DNA of 64,000 bases, taken from positions 25,777,120 to 25,841,119 of the forward strand of contig NC_088778.1 of the NCBI RefSeq assembly GCF_954871325.1. The letters run 5' to 3'. A program made the position numbers and the translations under genes. Positions 25,101 through 36,976 of the stretch are shown here, piece after piece; the first letter of the stretch is position 1, and each line of letters opens with the position of its first letter. The notes below the pieces were generated by a model. The model had not been told where the DNA came from. It saw only the letters and a program-made list of their open reading frames with translations, and ran no database searches. This DNA is from Gordionus sp. m RMFG-2023 (taxonomy: Eukaryota; Nematomorpha; Gordioida; Chordodea; Parachordodidae).

Positions 25101-27626
25101 AAACATGGTTTTTTAGCGCTAAACGGTAATTCGATCGATTTGCACGATCGCTCAATTTATGCGCACTATCAGGAACTTTTCAACCCCCTAATTTTAAAAT
25201 AACGTATCCTCGAGGAATCGTATATTTTGAAATCTACATTTTATTTTTTTAAAAATCAATAGTTTCCATTTTATAAAAAAAAGGATAATTTTCATAAGAA
25301 GAAAGTACAGCAAAGAATAATTTAAATATAAAATTAAATCTATCTTTAATAAAAATCAAATTTCCATTATCAGAATCGGATGGCATCGGTTTCATTTAAT
25401 GAAACTAATATCAAATTTCGGCTGAGAGTCATTTCCATAATGTTTAAAGGTATCTGATAATGTAACCCTGCATTCACAGTTAGCGCGAATTCGCGGTGTA
25501 AAGCGTATTTTGTATAATTCGTCGCTATTTCGCGCTATGAATGAGAGATAACGCACATATAGGGAATCATTTTTCGTTATTACATAGGACATTATAAAAT
25601 TAAAAATGTAAATACGATTTATAACAAATTTTTGTAAGAAGATACATTTTTTTATAAAAACGTAATATAAACGAAAACTAAAGTAAAATTAAAATATGAG
25701 GTAAAGAACATTCCCAAATTGGTGTCAAATGAAAATCTTAATTATTTTAAAAAAATCATTTATTTACTTGCCTTATTTCGCTTCTATCACGGGGGAAGGG
25801 GCGTATAACGCAAGATCATCATTGAAATTGAAGGGGTGTATAGAGAATTATCAAGACGCTATCTTCATTAGAATAAAATGGAGGTGATAGGAGGGTAAAT
25901 GAATTTATAGAGGTAAATGGTATGTTAATTTTGATTTCTCTTTATTTTTGTTTACATAGTAGGGGATAGAGAGTAATATTGCTATTGGCTGGGAAGGAGG
26001 GGTGGGGGGGGGGGGGAATGTAGAAGAGCCTTTCAAATTACTGGTAACCCGGTCGGTATATAGCCGCAAATTATTTTAGGTCACATCTACATCCATTTTT
26101 TTAAATATTAACCAATACATGTTGTTGAAATCTATGATAAATCATCTTTTCTTTAAACGTCTTTTTATCATTAAAACCAAATGTATAAATAATTTTCCAG
26201 CATAACGCTATTTACAAAGATTATACGTTGTACGAAATTATATCGAATAATGAGGGCTATAATCAACGATTCTGTTTCTTTTGAGTTCATTAATAAGACG
26301 AAATTTATAATTTTTAAATTAAAATATTTATCTTTCATAGATTGGATTATTTTTTTTAAAAAAATCCATCAAAATATTGATTAATAATAATTTTGCCCTA
26401 AACCGTCTAGCAAGGAAGCCATTTTTTTTAGTTCGTTTTTTTATTTTTGCATATTTCACTGGTATTCTTATGTAAGTGCTTGAAAGATTATAGAAATGGT
26501 AGGTCGATCTTTTATAAAGAATTTTTGGATAATTATTTTGAAACACCACAGGCTATTATAATTATGCATCGATTTTATTGTGTTAGGATCATGGCTTTTA
26601 TTACAGAGGTGCATTTTGGAGCCCGGCCTAGATATATGCTTAGCTAATCCCTCCCCTTGCGCAAAAAAAATTATTGTGATTTAAAAAAAAAAGGTTTATG
26701 TATAAATTACATGCATAAATTCGTTTATTTTTATAAATGTGTCATTTGCTATCATCATGAAATTAATGATGTGCTGAATATTTTTTTATATGCTATAAAT
26801 TGATCGGGTATTAATAGGGCCGAGAGCTACGGGGGGGGGGGGGCATTTGAGAACCTTACTACCACAATTTTTCACCCTCCCCTCACCACAAAATATTGCA
26901 TATTTTGCGTTTGTTTAAACCATTTTCTTACACTTATATGTGTATTGTAGGTAAAAATGATAATATATGGTATTCTTATTATTACATAAATTATGCTTAA
27001 TATTGTCCAATAGTCGTCTATTATTTATTGCTATAATATGTTGCATATTTTTATTTATTACCAAATTCTTATTCTAACTTGTCTATTCACCAATCTCATT
27101 TTAAGAATGGCTAAAATATGCAATTTCCGGTAAAAATACGCAAAAAAAATTGACACTCCCCCCTCCTATCCCCCAAAGAAAAAAAATTATAGTTATAGCT
27201 TGATGTAATTTATAAAATACTTTTAGTAACGTGTGCTTGTATAGAATTTTTTTGGCCTTTATAGACTAAAATATACACATTTTAAAAGAATCGGCCTGCT
27301 TTCGCAGCTGATTGTTATTTATGTTTGATACTTGATAGATTTAGAATGATATATTTATTTATTTCGATCATTTCCCTTATAAAAACTTTATTCAAATAAA
27401 AAAATAATAATAGGCTAAATATCAAAGCCGACTTCGCGATGCCTCTTCTCACTTGGCCAACGGCGACCTACCTTTCCATAACGATGCCGCGTTAATGGAT
27501 GCAAACAAGAATTGCAGCATAAACGGTAACCTCTTGTTCGAAACTGACGCCCGCATTAGAGGGGCGGAACTCGAAAAATATCAGCTGACATCGGTATTGA
27601 GTCAGGGCTATCTGAGCGAAGTGTGA
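16134..27626 (+). CDS. SLC35E1: SLC35E1-like solute carrier (TPT/nucleotide-sugar transporter family), complete
   Basis: Six exons: 16134-16467, 16515-16585, 20215-20352, 21524-21651, 22364-22610 and 27414-27626. They sum to 1131 nt (376 aa plus TGA) with every splice phase in register. Translated blocks run collinear with animal SLC35E1: [17 protein letters not shown], then [12 protein letters not shown] and [12 protein letters not shown] (exon 1); KATMP and [10 protein letters not shown] (exon 2); [20 protein letters not shown] and IFSKK (exon 3); [11 protein letters not shown] (exon 4); [20 protein letters not shown] and [12 protein letters not shown] (exon 5); a polar cytosolic tail (exon 6). 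The family has about ten membrane helices and sits in Golgi/ER membranes. The SLC35E1 substrate is not firmly known, so the role is inferred from family only. Human SLC35E1 is about 410 aa, so this is near full length. Introns range from 47 bp to 4.8 kb; donors of exons 2 and 3 are weak (GTTAAT, GTTTGA). The start is the first ATG before the first helix. No disabling change seen. Confidence 0.9.
19785..19967 (-). mobile_element. RTE-type LINE, 3' end fragment
   Basis: The minus strand reads [18 protein letters not shown], then a stretch ending [14 protein letters not shown] and stop, followed by an A-rich tail. This is the C-terminal end typical of RTE-clade reverse transcriptase proteins (the [11 protein letters not shown] motif). 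It is nearly the same as the 3' end of the LINE at 51005-53833, which has lost the KRKRGRPK part. Heavily 5'-truncated, as is usual for LINE insertions. Confidence 0.75.
20068..20155. repeat. Direct repeat partner of 19670-19760
   Basis: The stretch CATGATTCAATAATCTCCGA onward to the end of the 'cgatatttaaaaaatgg' wording resembles 19670-19760 in the same orientation, with the LINE 3' fragment between them. It is either a tandem repeat into which the LINE inserted or a long target duplication. Confidence 0.4.
22848..23046. mobile_element. hAT-type MITE, 199 bp, with 8-bp target duplication
   Basis: Flanked by ATCTAAAA at 22840-22847 and again at 23047-23054, an 8-bp direct repeat as hAT elements make. 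The arms (ATGTTGTTTAAAGGTTCGAT on the left, inverted at the right end) pair imperfectly over about 60 bases. Non-coding. The interior around 22945-22955 preserves the uninterrupted target site ATTTGGAC that was hit by other elements in the copies near 2.1 and 7.3 kb. Confidence 0.75.
23091..24892. mobile_element. 1.8-kb non-autonomous element with subterminal TTCGCGA/GCGAAA arrays
   Basis: Both ends are inverted versions of each other (left ACAGCGAAACTTTTATCGCG, right CGCGAAAAAGTGTTTCGCTG), followed inward by 200-300 bp dense in CGCGAA, TCGCGA and GCGAAA motifs in mixed orientation. Such motifs are rare in the rest of this AT-rich window. The 1.2-kb middle is non-coding and contains a 20-bp palindrome, TTTTGAATCGCGATTCAAAA, at about 24202-24221. 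Repeated subterminal motifs are typical transposase binding sites of class II elements. Superfamily not assigned; exact edges uncertain by about 10 bp. A related end lies at 35830-36045. It lies in intron 5 of the SLC35E1-like gene. Confidence 0.55.
25460..25560. repeat. About 100-bp palindromic repeat with GCGCGAATTCGCGG core
   Basis: ACCCTGCATTCACAGTTAGC then GCGAATTCGCGGTG on the left, and TTTCGCGCTATGAATGAGAG on the right, form an imperfect inverted repeat. The same family occurs at 56694-56912. Probably a small MITE; flanks do not show a clear duplication. Confidence 0.45.
26300..26660. repeat. Dispersed repeat, partner of 48255-48530
   Basis: Shared wording such as 'ttgcatatttcactggtattcttatg' against 'ttgacatatttactggtgttcctgtg' runs in the same order over about 250 bp. 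The minus strand of both has short open frames with faint similarity to each other, suggesting a decayed coding element of unknown family. Confidence 0.35.
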
Positions 27627-30013
27627 TCTTAAGAAAAAAACCTTTACGGCATTTGACTATTTTTTTTGTAATTAGGGCAGAAGTGTTTAATGATTCCGGT
27701 TATCCGATCTTTATACCATATGTTTTTTTTAAATAAATATGAGTCAAAAAATGCAAAAACTCTTAATTTTTAAAAAAAAACTAAATTGGTTTTATTTTAA
27801 TTGATTTTTTTTAAATAAAAAAATGATCATTGATTATAAATGATAATTTACTATCATAAAATAATTAATGAAACTTTGCTCAGTTAATATTATATTTAAA
27901 GGGCACAATTTTTTTTTATAGTAAATTTATCACTTTTTAAGATTGATACGCCTATTAAATATATTAAAATGCCAAAACACTATTCCAACGAATTTCAAAA
28001 TTATTATAATAATTTTTTTTATATGTATAAAATATTTTATTAATATATAGTACGATATTTTATACTTCACAAATTTTTCATATATAATAGGGAATATAAT
28101 ATAAAACTGTTACTACTAGCATAAATTTAGACTTATTGGTGCATTTTTTTTTGAATATTAACGAAAAAATATTTATAATAATATTAAATAATATCCGTTT
28201 GATTAATTCTACCCTGTTTCTTGTTTTAAAGTATTTGTAAGAAATTATTTATTATTTTAACATTGATCACACATTTCACTTAATTTTTATTTTATTTTTT
28301 AAATTAAAATAAATTATAATTCATTTTATTTTCCATGCAAAAAAAACTGGAGGCCAGCAGAAACCCAAACCCCCGAACTTAGAAAAATGTTGATCATTTT
28401 TATGGCCCGGTCCCGGCCCGGATAATCGAGTTTGCAAATTTTTTTCAAGCCCACCCTGGATTTTTCAAATTATTACCATTATATTTTCCCAAGTTAAACT
28501 TTTTAGATTTATAGAATACAATAAACGCCAGTTATATTTTGTATGATGACAAGACAATCTACATTTTTTTTATCGAATGCATTTTATAGTAATTACATTT
28601 ATCATATTGGGGTTTGACATAGAGGATTATATTATAATTAATATATACTACCTTTGTACACCGCAAACGCAGTGATATTATAGTTAGTTACCATCTCTAT
28701 CTATATTATTGTTGTAATCTATTTAGACAATAAAAATGTTACATAAAATTTATATCAAAATTACATGATTCCATATTAAAAAATAAAAAATGTAAATATA
28801 AACCTATACTTTGCTTTGGGTCTCTTACATTTAAATAATTTTATATTATATCATTATATTTAGGTCTTCGAAAATTTTTGAAATAGTGAGTGCTAAAATT
28901 TTGCTAAAAAAAATTGGAACAAATAATTAACCATAACTCTGATTTGCATTTAGTTCAAATACTAATAATAATGTATTCGCCTTCGTCGTATAAATAAATC
29001 TTTCGGTTTTAAATTAATATCTATAGAATCATTATGTTGAATAAATTGAATTTTCTGTTTTTTTTATAAATATAATTTACTATATATAAAATTTTAACAA
29101 TTAAAACTTCATAAATTACAAAAAGAATAAAATTTAATGGAAAAAAAAAATATGCGGTAAGCTTAATAAAGGGTAGACATTTAAAAAAATATTTTTGGAT
29201 ATTTTATCAATTAGAGGGAAATTCTCTGAATCATCTCATTGTTCGAAACAAGATTTTTCTAAGAATTTTTTTTACCCTTGAGGTGTTTGCTAGTTATAAT
29301 TTAAAGTCGATTTAATTCATTTTTTTATAATTTCTTTCATTCCATCCATTATTTACTCCCATCCCATGTTCCATAAAACGTATAGATAGCTGAATAGATG
29401 ATTTTAGATAATCCTATATTTTGATTTCCCATCCCATGTTCCATAGAACGTATAGATAGCTGAATAAAAAAAAATATTTTGATTTTTATCATTTTAATTA
29501 AGAGCCAATAACTTGTATGGGATTACAGTTGTATACACTAATCGCGAAATCAAACAGGTAATACTCTCGTAGTTATATCTTATATAATATCAAAGGAAAT
29601 AAATATACTCATTAAGCGACCTCCACGCCTTTATCTTTTATAAAAGATAAGTTCATCACTCAACTCACAAATTATTTATAACTTCACTGACTTAGAGATA
29701 TGTAGATATCAAACCTCTTTAAATCCATGGTTCTAACTTCTATTTAGTCTTTTTAGAACATTATTAAAATAATTTGATAATGATTTCAGGAGTCTATACT
29801 TTTTAATTCTATATTTACGGATAAATTTTAAAGGAAAAGAAATTAATAAATTATATTATCAAAAAAATTTTTTAATTAAAATTTAATTTATCGAATAAAA
29901 TGAAAATAAAAACAAATATTGTCTCTGGTATATTTTTAGGGCTATTAATATATATATTTTTTCAGACATAACGAGTAACGCATTTCTTTTTTGTAACAAT
30001 GTTTACAGCACTA
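27627..30013. other. Intergenic region, no gene recognised
   Basis: Contains the 3' UTR of the SLC35E1-like gene (AATAAA near 27734), a GC patch at 28340-28470 resembling the GC-patch MITE family, and a two-copy tandem repeat of period about 70 bp at 29358-29466. The rest is AT-rich and non-coding. Confidence 0.35.
29358..29466. repeat. Two-copy tandem repeat
   Basis: CCCATCCCATGTTCCATAAA and what follows to TAGATAGCTGAATA at 29358 recurs at 29428 with a single difference in the matched part. The period is 70 bp. Confidence 0.6.
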
Positions 30014-33000
30014 GTTATTGTGAAAATTATATACTATAAAACTACCGGTAGTAAAACGCTATTTAATAACTCACACAATTTACCAACACAACTCTAAAAC
30101 TAAAATTAATAAATTTTCCTCCAAATTTTATTCGCCAACTAAGTATATAACTACAAAAAAAAGTTAAAAAGTCCTTGTAATTATAAAATCTCGTCCCTTT
30201 TATACTTTTTTGGGACAAAAAAAATCACAAGTTCTACATGTGATATATAAAATCAGGCAACTATTTATAAATATGATAAATATTAAACGAAATAATTTTA
30301 AATAATAGTATGACATTCCCTCCATAAATGAGCTCATTCGACACATTGTTCGCCCCGTTGTGACTTTAGAATATACATACTTTTAGTAATTCATCATGGT
30401 TTCTCTCAATCGTGTCATATATTCGATTTTATAAACTTTGATTTCTATACTAATTATCATTAATTCAAACTATTTTATTATCAATTAACCATGAAATTGA
30501 TTCAAAATTTTCTATAATATATAGTTTTTCTTTAACATATATCCGATTCGATTCCTTATTCTGAATAATATAGAATTCCATAATATTTCAGAAGAACCAA
30601 CATGAATTTATCTTCCTTCCCATATCTTTGCTATTATAATGGTTTCCTTTTCAAAATTCCAATAGTTCCGCTAAAGTAGGCATTGGCTGCATCGTTTATG
30701 ATCAATTATTAGTTATCTGTAAGCAACGTTAAGGACTTGTCTCCGTAATATTCATCGAGTTTCCATATGTCCCATAATTTCTATTTTCACAAGTTGATAA
30801 TCTATATCCATTAGCACAATCAATTCTTAATTTAAAAAAAAACACCTCTTCTGCTTTTTTTCTTGGTAATACAAAACAATTCATAGCATTTTGATCGTCG
30901 ATCTTCATCCCATCACGCTCTTCCATTTTTACATTATAGCTTTATTGTCTACCAATTTACCGATATAATAAGAAATATTCAAGCACTCTACATATATTTT
31001 AAGGTCAAAATTTCCAATATTAATACTAATAACATTTTTGCACAAATTTTAAACACCTCTTTTGTACCCCTCTTCTTTTAAAATTCTTACCATATTTTAG
31101 CACTTTTACGCATTTCAAACATTTCTTTTGATCTCTCCTTATAAATTTTAGCCAAACATATTTCAGTCCAACCTTTCCTTTTGTATCCTTCTTCTTTTAA
31201 AATTTATCCCAATATATTATTACTATAAATTTCAAACACCTCTTTTGTATTTCTCCTTTTAAAATTCAACCCAACATATATCAGTCCAATCTTTTTTCGC
31301 TTTCTCCCTAATAAGTCCCCCGATTATTCCCCAATAAGTCCCCCTAAATTACTTCCCTAAAATTCTTCCCAATTTCTTTTTATAATTCTCCCCGATTGCT
31401 TCTCTAAAATTCCCCTTGCTTACAAAATGCACATTTGTTAACTCATTTTAATCGAAAAAATAGAATTCCACTCCTTTTATTATAATCAACATAATAGTCT
31501 TATATGTCTTATCGCTCATTTTATACCCCAAAATTTTAAAATACTTTAATAGTCATAAATCCATTTCTTAAATTTATTCTTCTTTCATTTCGAAAATCTA
31601 CATATTTTAGATATTCGTAAACTCATTTAAAAAAATTTCTCCACATAAAATTAAAACATAATCTTTTTCTATTCTATTCCCACTGTTTTTAAACCAAGAA
31701 AAATTTTTAACCTTGAATTCCTCATTTTTTTCAAAAAAAAATATCTAACTCACTGTTATATTCTACTCAATTTCTCACCAAAAATTATTTCTTTTATCAC
31801 CATTTCAATTCTCTTTTATTCCTTTATGTTTTTATTCCAAAATTAAAGGTAAAAAAAATATTGAATATCTTTCTCTTTTTAAAAATAAAAATATTTTAGC
31901 ATCTCTTTTATCCTAAATATATTCTTTGCAAATCATCACCCTTTTTAAGAAACCCTCTTTTTTTATAAAGAAAGGTTTACCTCGCATAATATTTATCATC
32001 AATATTTATCTCGTGAATATATTTTACTCTTTTGGAGCCAACTCATTTTGTTTTATTATTTTCTCCTTCGCCTCCGATTTGTTATTTAAACCCATTACTA
32101 CTCACCACACTCCCTTTTTTTGACACACCGCCTTTAGCTTTATTTTCCAGAGTTTATTTTTTTTAAAAAAAATTGCTATCTCTCCCTGTCTCGAACGCTT
32201 TGTTTTGTAAAAAATTTTTTAGCCTAGCACCATAGCTTCATATAAAAATATTTTTTCTAGCACTTGCAATTTTCTCTTTTTTTTTATATTCAACGCTATT
32301 TTATTTCTCAATATTATTCTACACTTTCGCCGCTACATGAGTTTTCGGACTTATTGATTTACAATTCTCGATCTGTTAATTTGTGATTTTGGCTCCAAAA
32401 CAAATTAATTCATCTTACGCACTATTATACTGTTCTATTTATTCACCACCGCACTATTCATTGAAATCTATCATTAAATATTTGTTTCACAATGATTTTC
32501 ATTATTTTATATTCCAATAACTCCACTCTCATTACATAATGCAAAATTTATCATTATTCCTTCGCACAAATGTGGTAGAACTGTTCCTTTCTGTGTAAGC
32601 CAAACACTCATAAAAGTTTACATCTCTTTCCACTTTGAGCACTAACTTTCGGCACTACTTTCTCCACTTATATATTTTCACTCTCACATTTATATATTTC
32701 TCTATTAATATAAATTTCTCTCACATTTATTTTACCATCGCGTTATGCGCTCTCTATATAATTTTTTTCGTTCACTCCAATTTAATTCAACACAATTAAT
32801 ATGCATTAACCACTGGAAAATTTCAACAATTATAAAACCAAATTTCATTTTTCTAAAATTTGCCATATTTTTGTTAACACCTCCACGAATATTAACTTAC
32901 CACACTATAACTTTTTCCATATGCTTAGTCACATTCACCGCTTTAAATATAATTTATTAATACAACACTATAACATTTCCTATAAGTTTCGGTCACGGCC

Positions 33001-33300
33001 CCTTGTGAAAATTATATATTAAAAAACCAGTAGTACAACGCTATTTAATAACTCACACAATTTACCAATACAACTCTAAAACTAAAATTAATAAATTTTC
33101 AACTCCAAATTTTATTCGCCAACTAAATATATAACTACAAAAAAAAGAAGATGATAAGTCCTTATAATTATAATTATAAAATCTCGTCCCTTTTATACTT
33201 TTTTTGGGACAAAGAAATCACGAGTTCTACATGTGTTATATAAAATCAGGCGACTATTTATAAATATGATAAATATTATACGAAATAATATGACAGTTAT
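30014..33300 (-). mobile_element. LTR retrotransposon fossil, complete ends, apparently non-autonomous
   Basis: Two direct repeats, 30019-30315 and 33004-33295, begin TGTGAAAATTATATA and end TATGACA. They are bounded outside by the same 5 bases, GTTAT, at 30014-30018 and 33296-33300. TG...CA ends plus a 5-bp target duplication are the hallmarks of LTR retrotransposons. A purine-rich tract lies inside the left repeat when read on the minus strand (GGAGGGAA next to the repeat) and a GC-richer primer-binding-like site (GGGGCCGTGACCG) lies next to the right repeat, so the element points to the minus strand. The 2.7-kb interior is strongly strand-biased (pyrimidine-rich on +) and shows no recognisable gag, protease, reverse transcriptase or integrase. 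It is either a non-autonomous LARD-type member or an old degraded copy. Its terminal repeats differ at a modest number of sites by eye, pointing to moderate age. Confidence 0.75.
31030..31300. repeat. Degenerate internal repeats inside the LTR element
   Basis: About four loose copies of a unit containing CAAACACCTCTTTTGTA and TTCTTTTAAAATTC, with spacings of about 70 bp. Non-coding. Confidence 0.4.
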
Positions 33301-34220
33301 ATTACAAAAATTGGTAACTCATTGAAACTCGGGGAATTTTTAATATTTTTTTTATTTAAAAATAAAAATACATATGAATATGAATATGAATATGGGTGGA
33401 AATTTTTTGATGTAATAATAATTCAAAGTTTCATTACTCAAAAGTTTTAAGAATTCCATTTTTATTTCGTGAAAACTTTCCCAATTCTTTAATATTACAT
33501 TGAAAATGGAAAAGTTTTATGCTGTATTAAATGCTATTAAGTATTAGTACTATAAATATTTTTGTAAAAATTTTCACAATTCTTTAATTTTACATTAAAA
33601 TAGAATAAAGATTTTAAAGAGGCATGTTCTATATTGGATGCTACTAAGTTATGACATGACGATTAAAACAAATACTAGATAATTAACAATTTATTTGAAT
33701 AAACATAATATATAAACTGATAAAATATAGAGATATATAATTTAGAAATAAATAAATAGTTCTATATAAATTTATATCATTTAAAAATTTAATTAATTTA
33801 CTTAAATTTGACTTATTTTTAATATTAAGAAAATAAGAATATTTGCATATATAAATGAGAGGAAGATTTTCTACCAGTTCTGGGGATGCTTGTCTTAATT
33901 TCACCAATATCCAGACAATGATATATAGAAAGATTATTTTTTAATAAAAAAAATAATCTGAAATTACGCCATTTGAACAAAAATGCAATTCTTAAAACTT
34001 TTAAAACTTTGAATTATTATTACTTCAAATTTCCAAAATCTCATATTTATTATTGTTTTAATAAAAATAATTATTTTAAATATTTTTTTTAAAAAAAAAG
34101 TAAATAAAAAATAAAAAATTTTCCAAAGTTTCAGTGAGTTACCCAAAAATTTTAATAATTTTTGTTGTTTTATTCAAATTATCCATATAATAACATTTTT
34201 ATTTTTATATTATTACAATT
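33301..34220. other. AT-rich region, no gene recognised
   Basis: A short coding-like island on the minus strand at about 33845-33920 (for example the reading LDIGEIKTSIPRTGRKSS) is the only stretch that stands out. It has no splice context I trust. Confidence 0.25.
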
Positions 34221-34607
34221 AGAGATCTCCAAAGTTAGGCCCGGCCCGGCCCGGCCCAAACGGGCTTCGGGCCGGGCTCGGGCCTAATTCTATTTAAAAT
34301 AATCGGGTTAGGGCCGGGCCGGGTCTAATATTTTAAAAAAAATTCGGGCCGGGTCGGGTCGCACCTTGGAAATTTTTTTAAATATATCTAAATTTATCAA
34401 TTTTATATTGAATTTTTTATGTAAAATAATATTTGATTTTATTTATTGAAACGAAACGACCTCTAACATATGTCTTTTATTTTGAGTAATTATAAAGATA
34501 AATTTCTATATTTAAATAAATCTTGCTGGGCAGGGTCGGTAAATTTTTTTAAGAAAAATTTCGGGCCGGGCCGGGCTTGAAAAATTAGACCCGATGCAGA
34601 TCACTGA
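34221..34607. mobile_element. GC-patch hAT-type MITE with 8-bp target duplication
   Basis: Flanked by TTACAATT at 34213-34220 and 34608-34615. Ends are AGAGATCTCC on the left and GATGCAGATCACTGA on the right, related to the TAGAGGTCTGCAA family. Just inside each end are runs of GGCCCGGCCC / GGGCCGGGCC in inverted orientation, a strong contrast to the AT-rich interior. No coding sequence. Confidence 0.7.
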
Positions 34608-34883
34608 TTACAATTACATTTTTATTATCCATATTAAATTAAAATATATTTTATCTCTTTTTTTTTATTATAATAAAAAATGTTCCCTTTATATCTTTTT
34701 TAAAAAATAAATAAATTAAATAGAAAATGTTTAAAATTAAATTTAACTTGATATAAAAAATATATCAATAATAAATTGATTTTAAAATAATGTTAATACA
34801 ATAAAATGAAACGTTAATATAAACTAAAAATTATTTCGCCGAAAGGTGTATATAAAATAAAATTTAAAATCAACTTTATCGAC

Positions 34884-35228
34884 TTATTCAACATTCCACC
34901 CTCCAAAGAAATCCGGCTTATGTTTTCCTTGGATATGTTGAGTGGNNNNNNNNNNGCCCATTTCAGCTCTAAAGTTAACCCGCCTAAATTGTGCAATAAC
35001 CTTCTCATCTGCTCTGGTAGACGAATTAACATAGACAGAAAAGGAAGAGCCATTATACATTGTAGATCCTCTAAAGGAAGATTCCTCATCATACCCAGTG
35101 CAAATTCCTCATTCCGCGAGTTTCAAAATTCACCCAAATATCCGCTACACTTGAACCATCATTAATATTTAAATCGGATAAAAACGGCCTGGTGAATGAC
35201 CCTGATCCCATGGAAACAGAGCTAATTT
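34884..35228 (-). CDS. Probable exon of an unknown gene, interrupted by an assembly gap
   Basis: Richer in G+C than the surroundings. On the minus strand a possible acceptor (AAAGCAG) precedes an open frame with natural composition (VSMGSGSFTRPFLSDLN, then SVADIWVNFETR). The reading then continues in another frame (YDEESSFRGS, SFSVYVNSSTRADEKV, QFRRVNFRAEMG) up to ten Ns at 34946-34955. After the gap it can be read to a natural-looking end, PDFFGGWNVE and stop (34884-34886). The frame change close to the gap may be a sequencing error rather than a real lesion. The + strand also has an open reading there (ending DPDPMETELISAL), so the strand is uncertain, with minus favoured because the signal continues across the whole island. 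Family not recognised. Confidence 0.35.
34946..34955. other. Assembly gap (10 N)
   Basis: Ten consecutive N, an arbitrary-length scaffold gap. Sequence on the two sides may not be adjacent in the genome. Confidence 0.98.
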
Positions 35229-35829
35229 CTGCTTTATGACTATTCTTATATAAATTTATTAGCCTTATCCAACCTAACTTTGTTTTTTTGTATTTAAATA
35301 ATTATTTTTATAACTTATAAATTTATATAAGATTTTATTATTTGTACAGTTAAATATTTTGAATAATCATTGGCTATTACTAAATATATTATATGAAAAT
35401 TAGTGAATTAAATAGATATCAAAAATGTTATGGAATTGCAGTTTTTATTGAAAATTAATTAAAATTACTTGTTATTGTAAAACAAGAGTCTTTTAAGTTT
35501 ATACAAATATCTCTTTTTTTTATAAGTTAGCAAAAATATTTTATGAAAATTATGATATCAAATATATAAAAATTAGTAAATTAACAAATATATCTAATAG
35601 ATTTAATAAATTGCAGTTCATTTGAACATCTAAAAAATAATTATAAATGTTTATATCTAAATAATAATTTAAACTTACATTTTATTCAACAACAAATCCC
35701 ATCCTTTGAAGGTCGACCTCTGCGTCGTTTTTGCTTGGTGTAGTTTTTGTACAGGGAATCTAGATGATACATTTCTTCAGATATAGGTAAGGAGCTTTGA
35801 TGGATAAATTGATATTGAATATGTTTCCT

Positions 35830-36045
35830 TTAAACAAATAAATGAATTCGCAATATATTTACTATTTCGCGCTAATTCTCTCGCGATAATGACTTAATGC
35901 AAATACATTCAAAGGGCTCGCGATAAAAAATCGCTATAATGAATTTGCGATATGTTAAAATGTATTGACGGTTAAGGCTTGGCAGAAAAAAATTCATGGA
36001 ATGTCTTCGCGATAAAATTTTTGCTGAGTTGACTTGATACGAATA
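35830..36045. repeat. End fragment of the TTCGCGA-array element
   Basis: Dense in TCGCGATAA and TTCGCGATAA motifs. It finishes GTCTTCGCGATAAAATTTTT then GCTGAGTTGACTTGATACG, which matches the right end of the element at 23091-24892. Confidence 0.5.
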
Positions 36046-36339
36046 ACTAGGAGTAAAAAAAAATTTGTATTTTTAGTTTTTTTTATAAAATAGGAGATAA
36101 AGAAAAACTAGTTATAAGATAGAGTTTACGTTTTCAGATATGATATTTATTTTTTCAATTTAAGCGCCCATAAAAATTTATCTATGGGGACGAGAGTCCC
36201 AGCCCTACGAAGTCACTGTCTATGATGGCTAGTATCTTCTGAAAGTTAAAACCCCGGATCCTCAAAATTTCACTACTTTTTTAATTTATGTTAGTTTAAA
36301 CATAATTGTTGGTCTAACTAAGTACGATTTTATATCGAA

Positions 36340-36640
36340 TTGGGTTTAATTTTTTTCATAGATGATAGCTTTATTAAATTATTAAACTTTTTTTATTTTA
36401 TCTTTTTGAAAAATTGGAGCATCTGAAAAAGTAATTTTTGAAGAGTACAAATTATATATTGTTTTATAAAATGATAGAAGATAAATAAAAATTACTATAA
36501 TTATATATTTTTGGCAAAAAAAATTAACCATTAGCGTTTAGCCCCAGAAGGTCCCAGCCTCGCGCATAAGTTTATAAAACACCCCTTCTGTTCTTTTTGA
36601 TAGGCCGAATGCTTTCTGGTATTCCACTTAAAGAGAAACC
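36340..36640. repeat. Left part of a segment duplicated at 62330-62640
   Basis: Shared, collinear, same orientation: the 'attttatctttttgaaaaattggagcatctgaaaaag' wording, then 'cccagaaggtcccag', then 'ggccgaatgctttctgg' here against 'cccagaagattcccag' and 'ggccgaacac' at 62.5 kb. Confidence 0.55.
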
Positions 36641-36976
36641 CTTTAGAACCTGAATTTTAAAATATTTTCCAGTACAACACAAAATATTAACAAATATAGA
36701 ACTTCTTTAACTAATCTTTATTGTTGTTAAAATAAAAAAATCACATATCACAAAAGAGAATATTTACAATCATACAATAATAATCAGTATTGAGTAAAAT
36801 GTATATAATCTGATGATATACGAATGTTCGTGAGTATGTGTTTTGAACCGGAAAATTTAGAGAGATAAAGGTGATAATTGTTGTAAACCTTTATTTTAAA
36901 TAAATTAGAGAAAATTATCAATAATGGAATGTATCAATCAACTTTTAGACTCATATAAATACAATCCGCTTAATTT

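Noticed and set aside
30729-30926. 65-codon minus-strand open frame inside the LTR element
   Set aside because: No recognisable domain; treated as part of the fossil element and not called as a gene.
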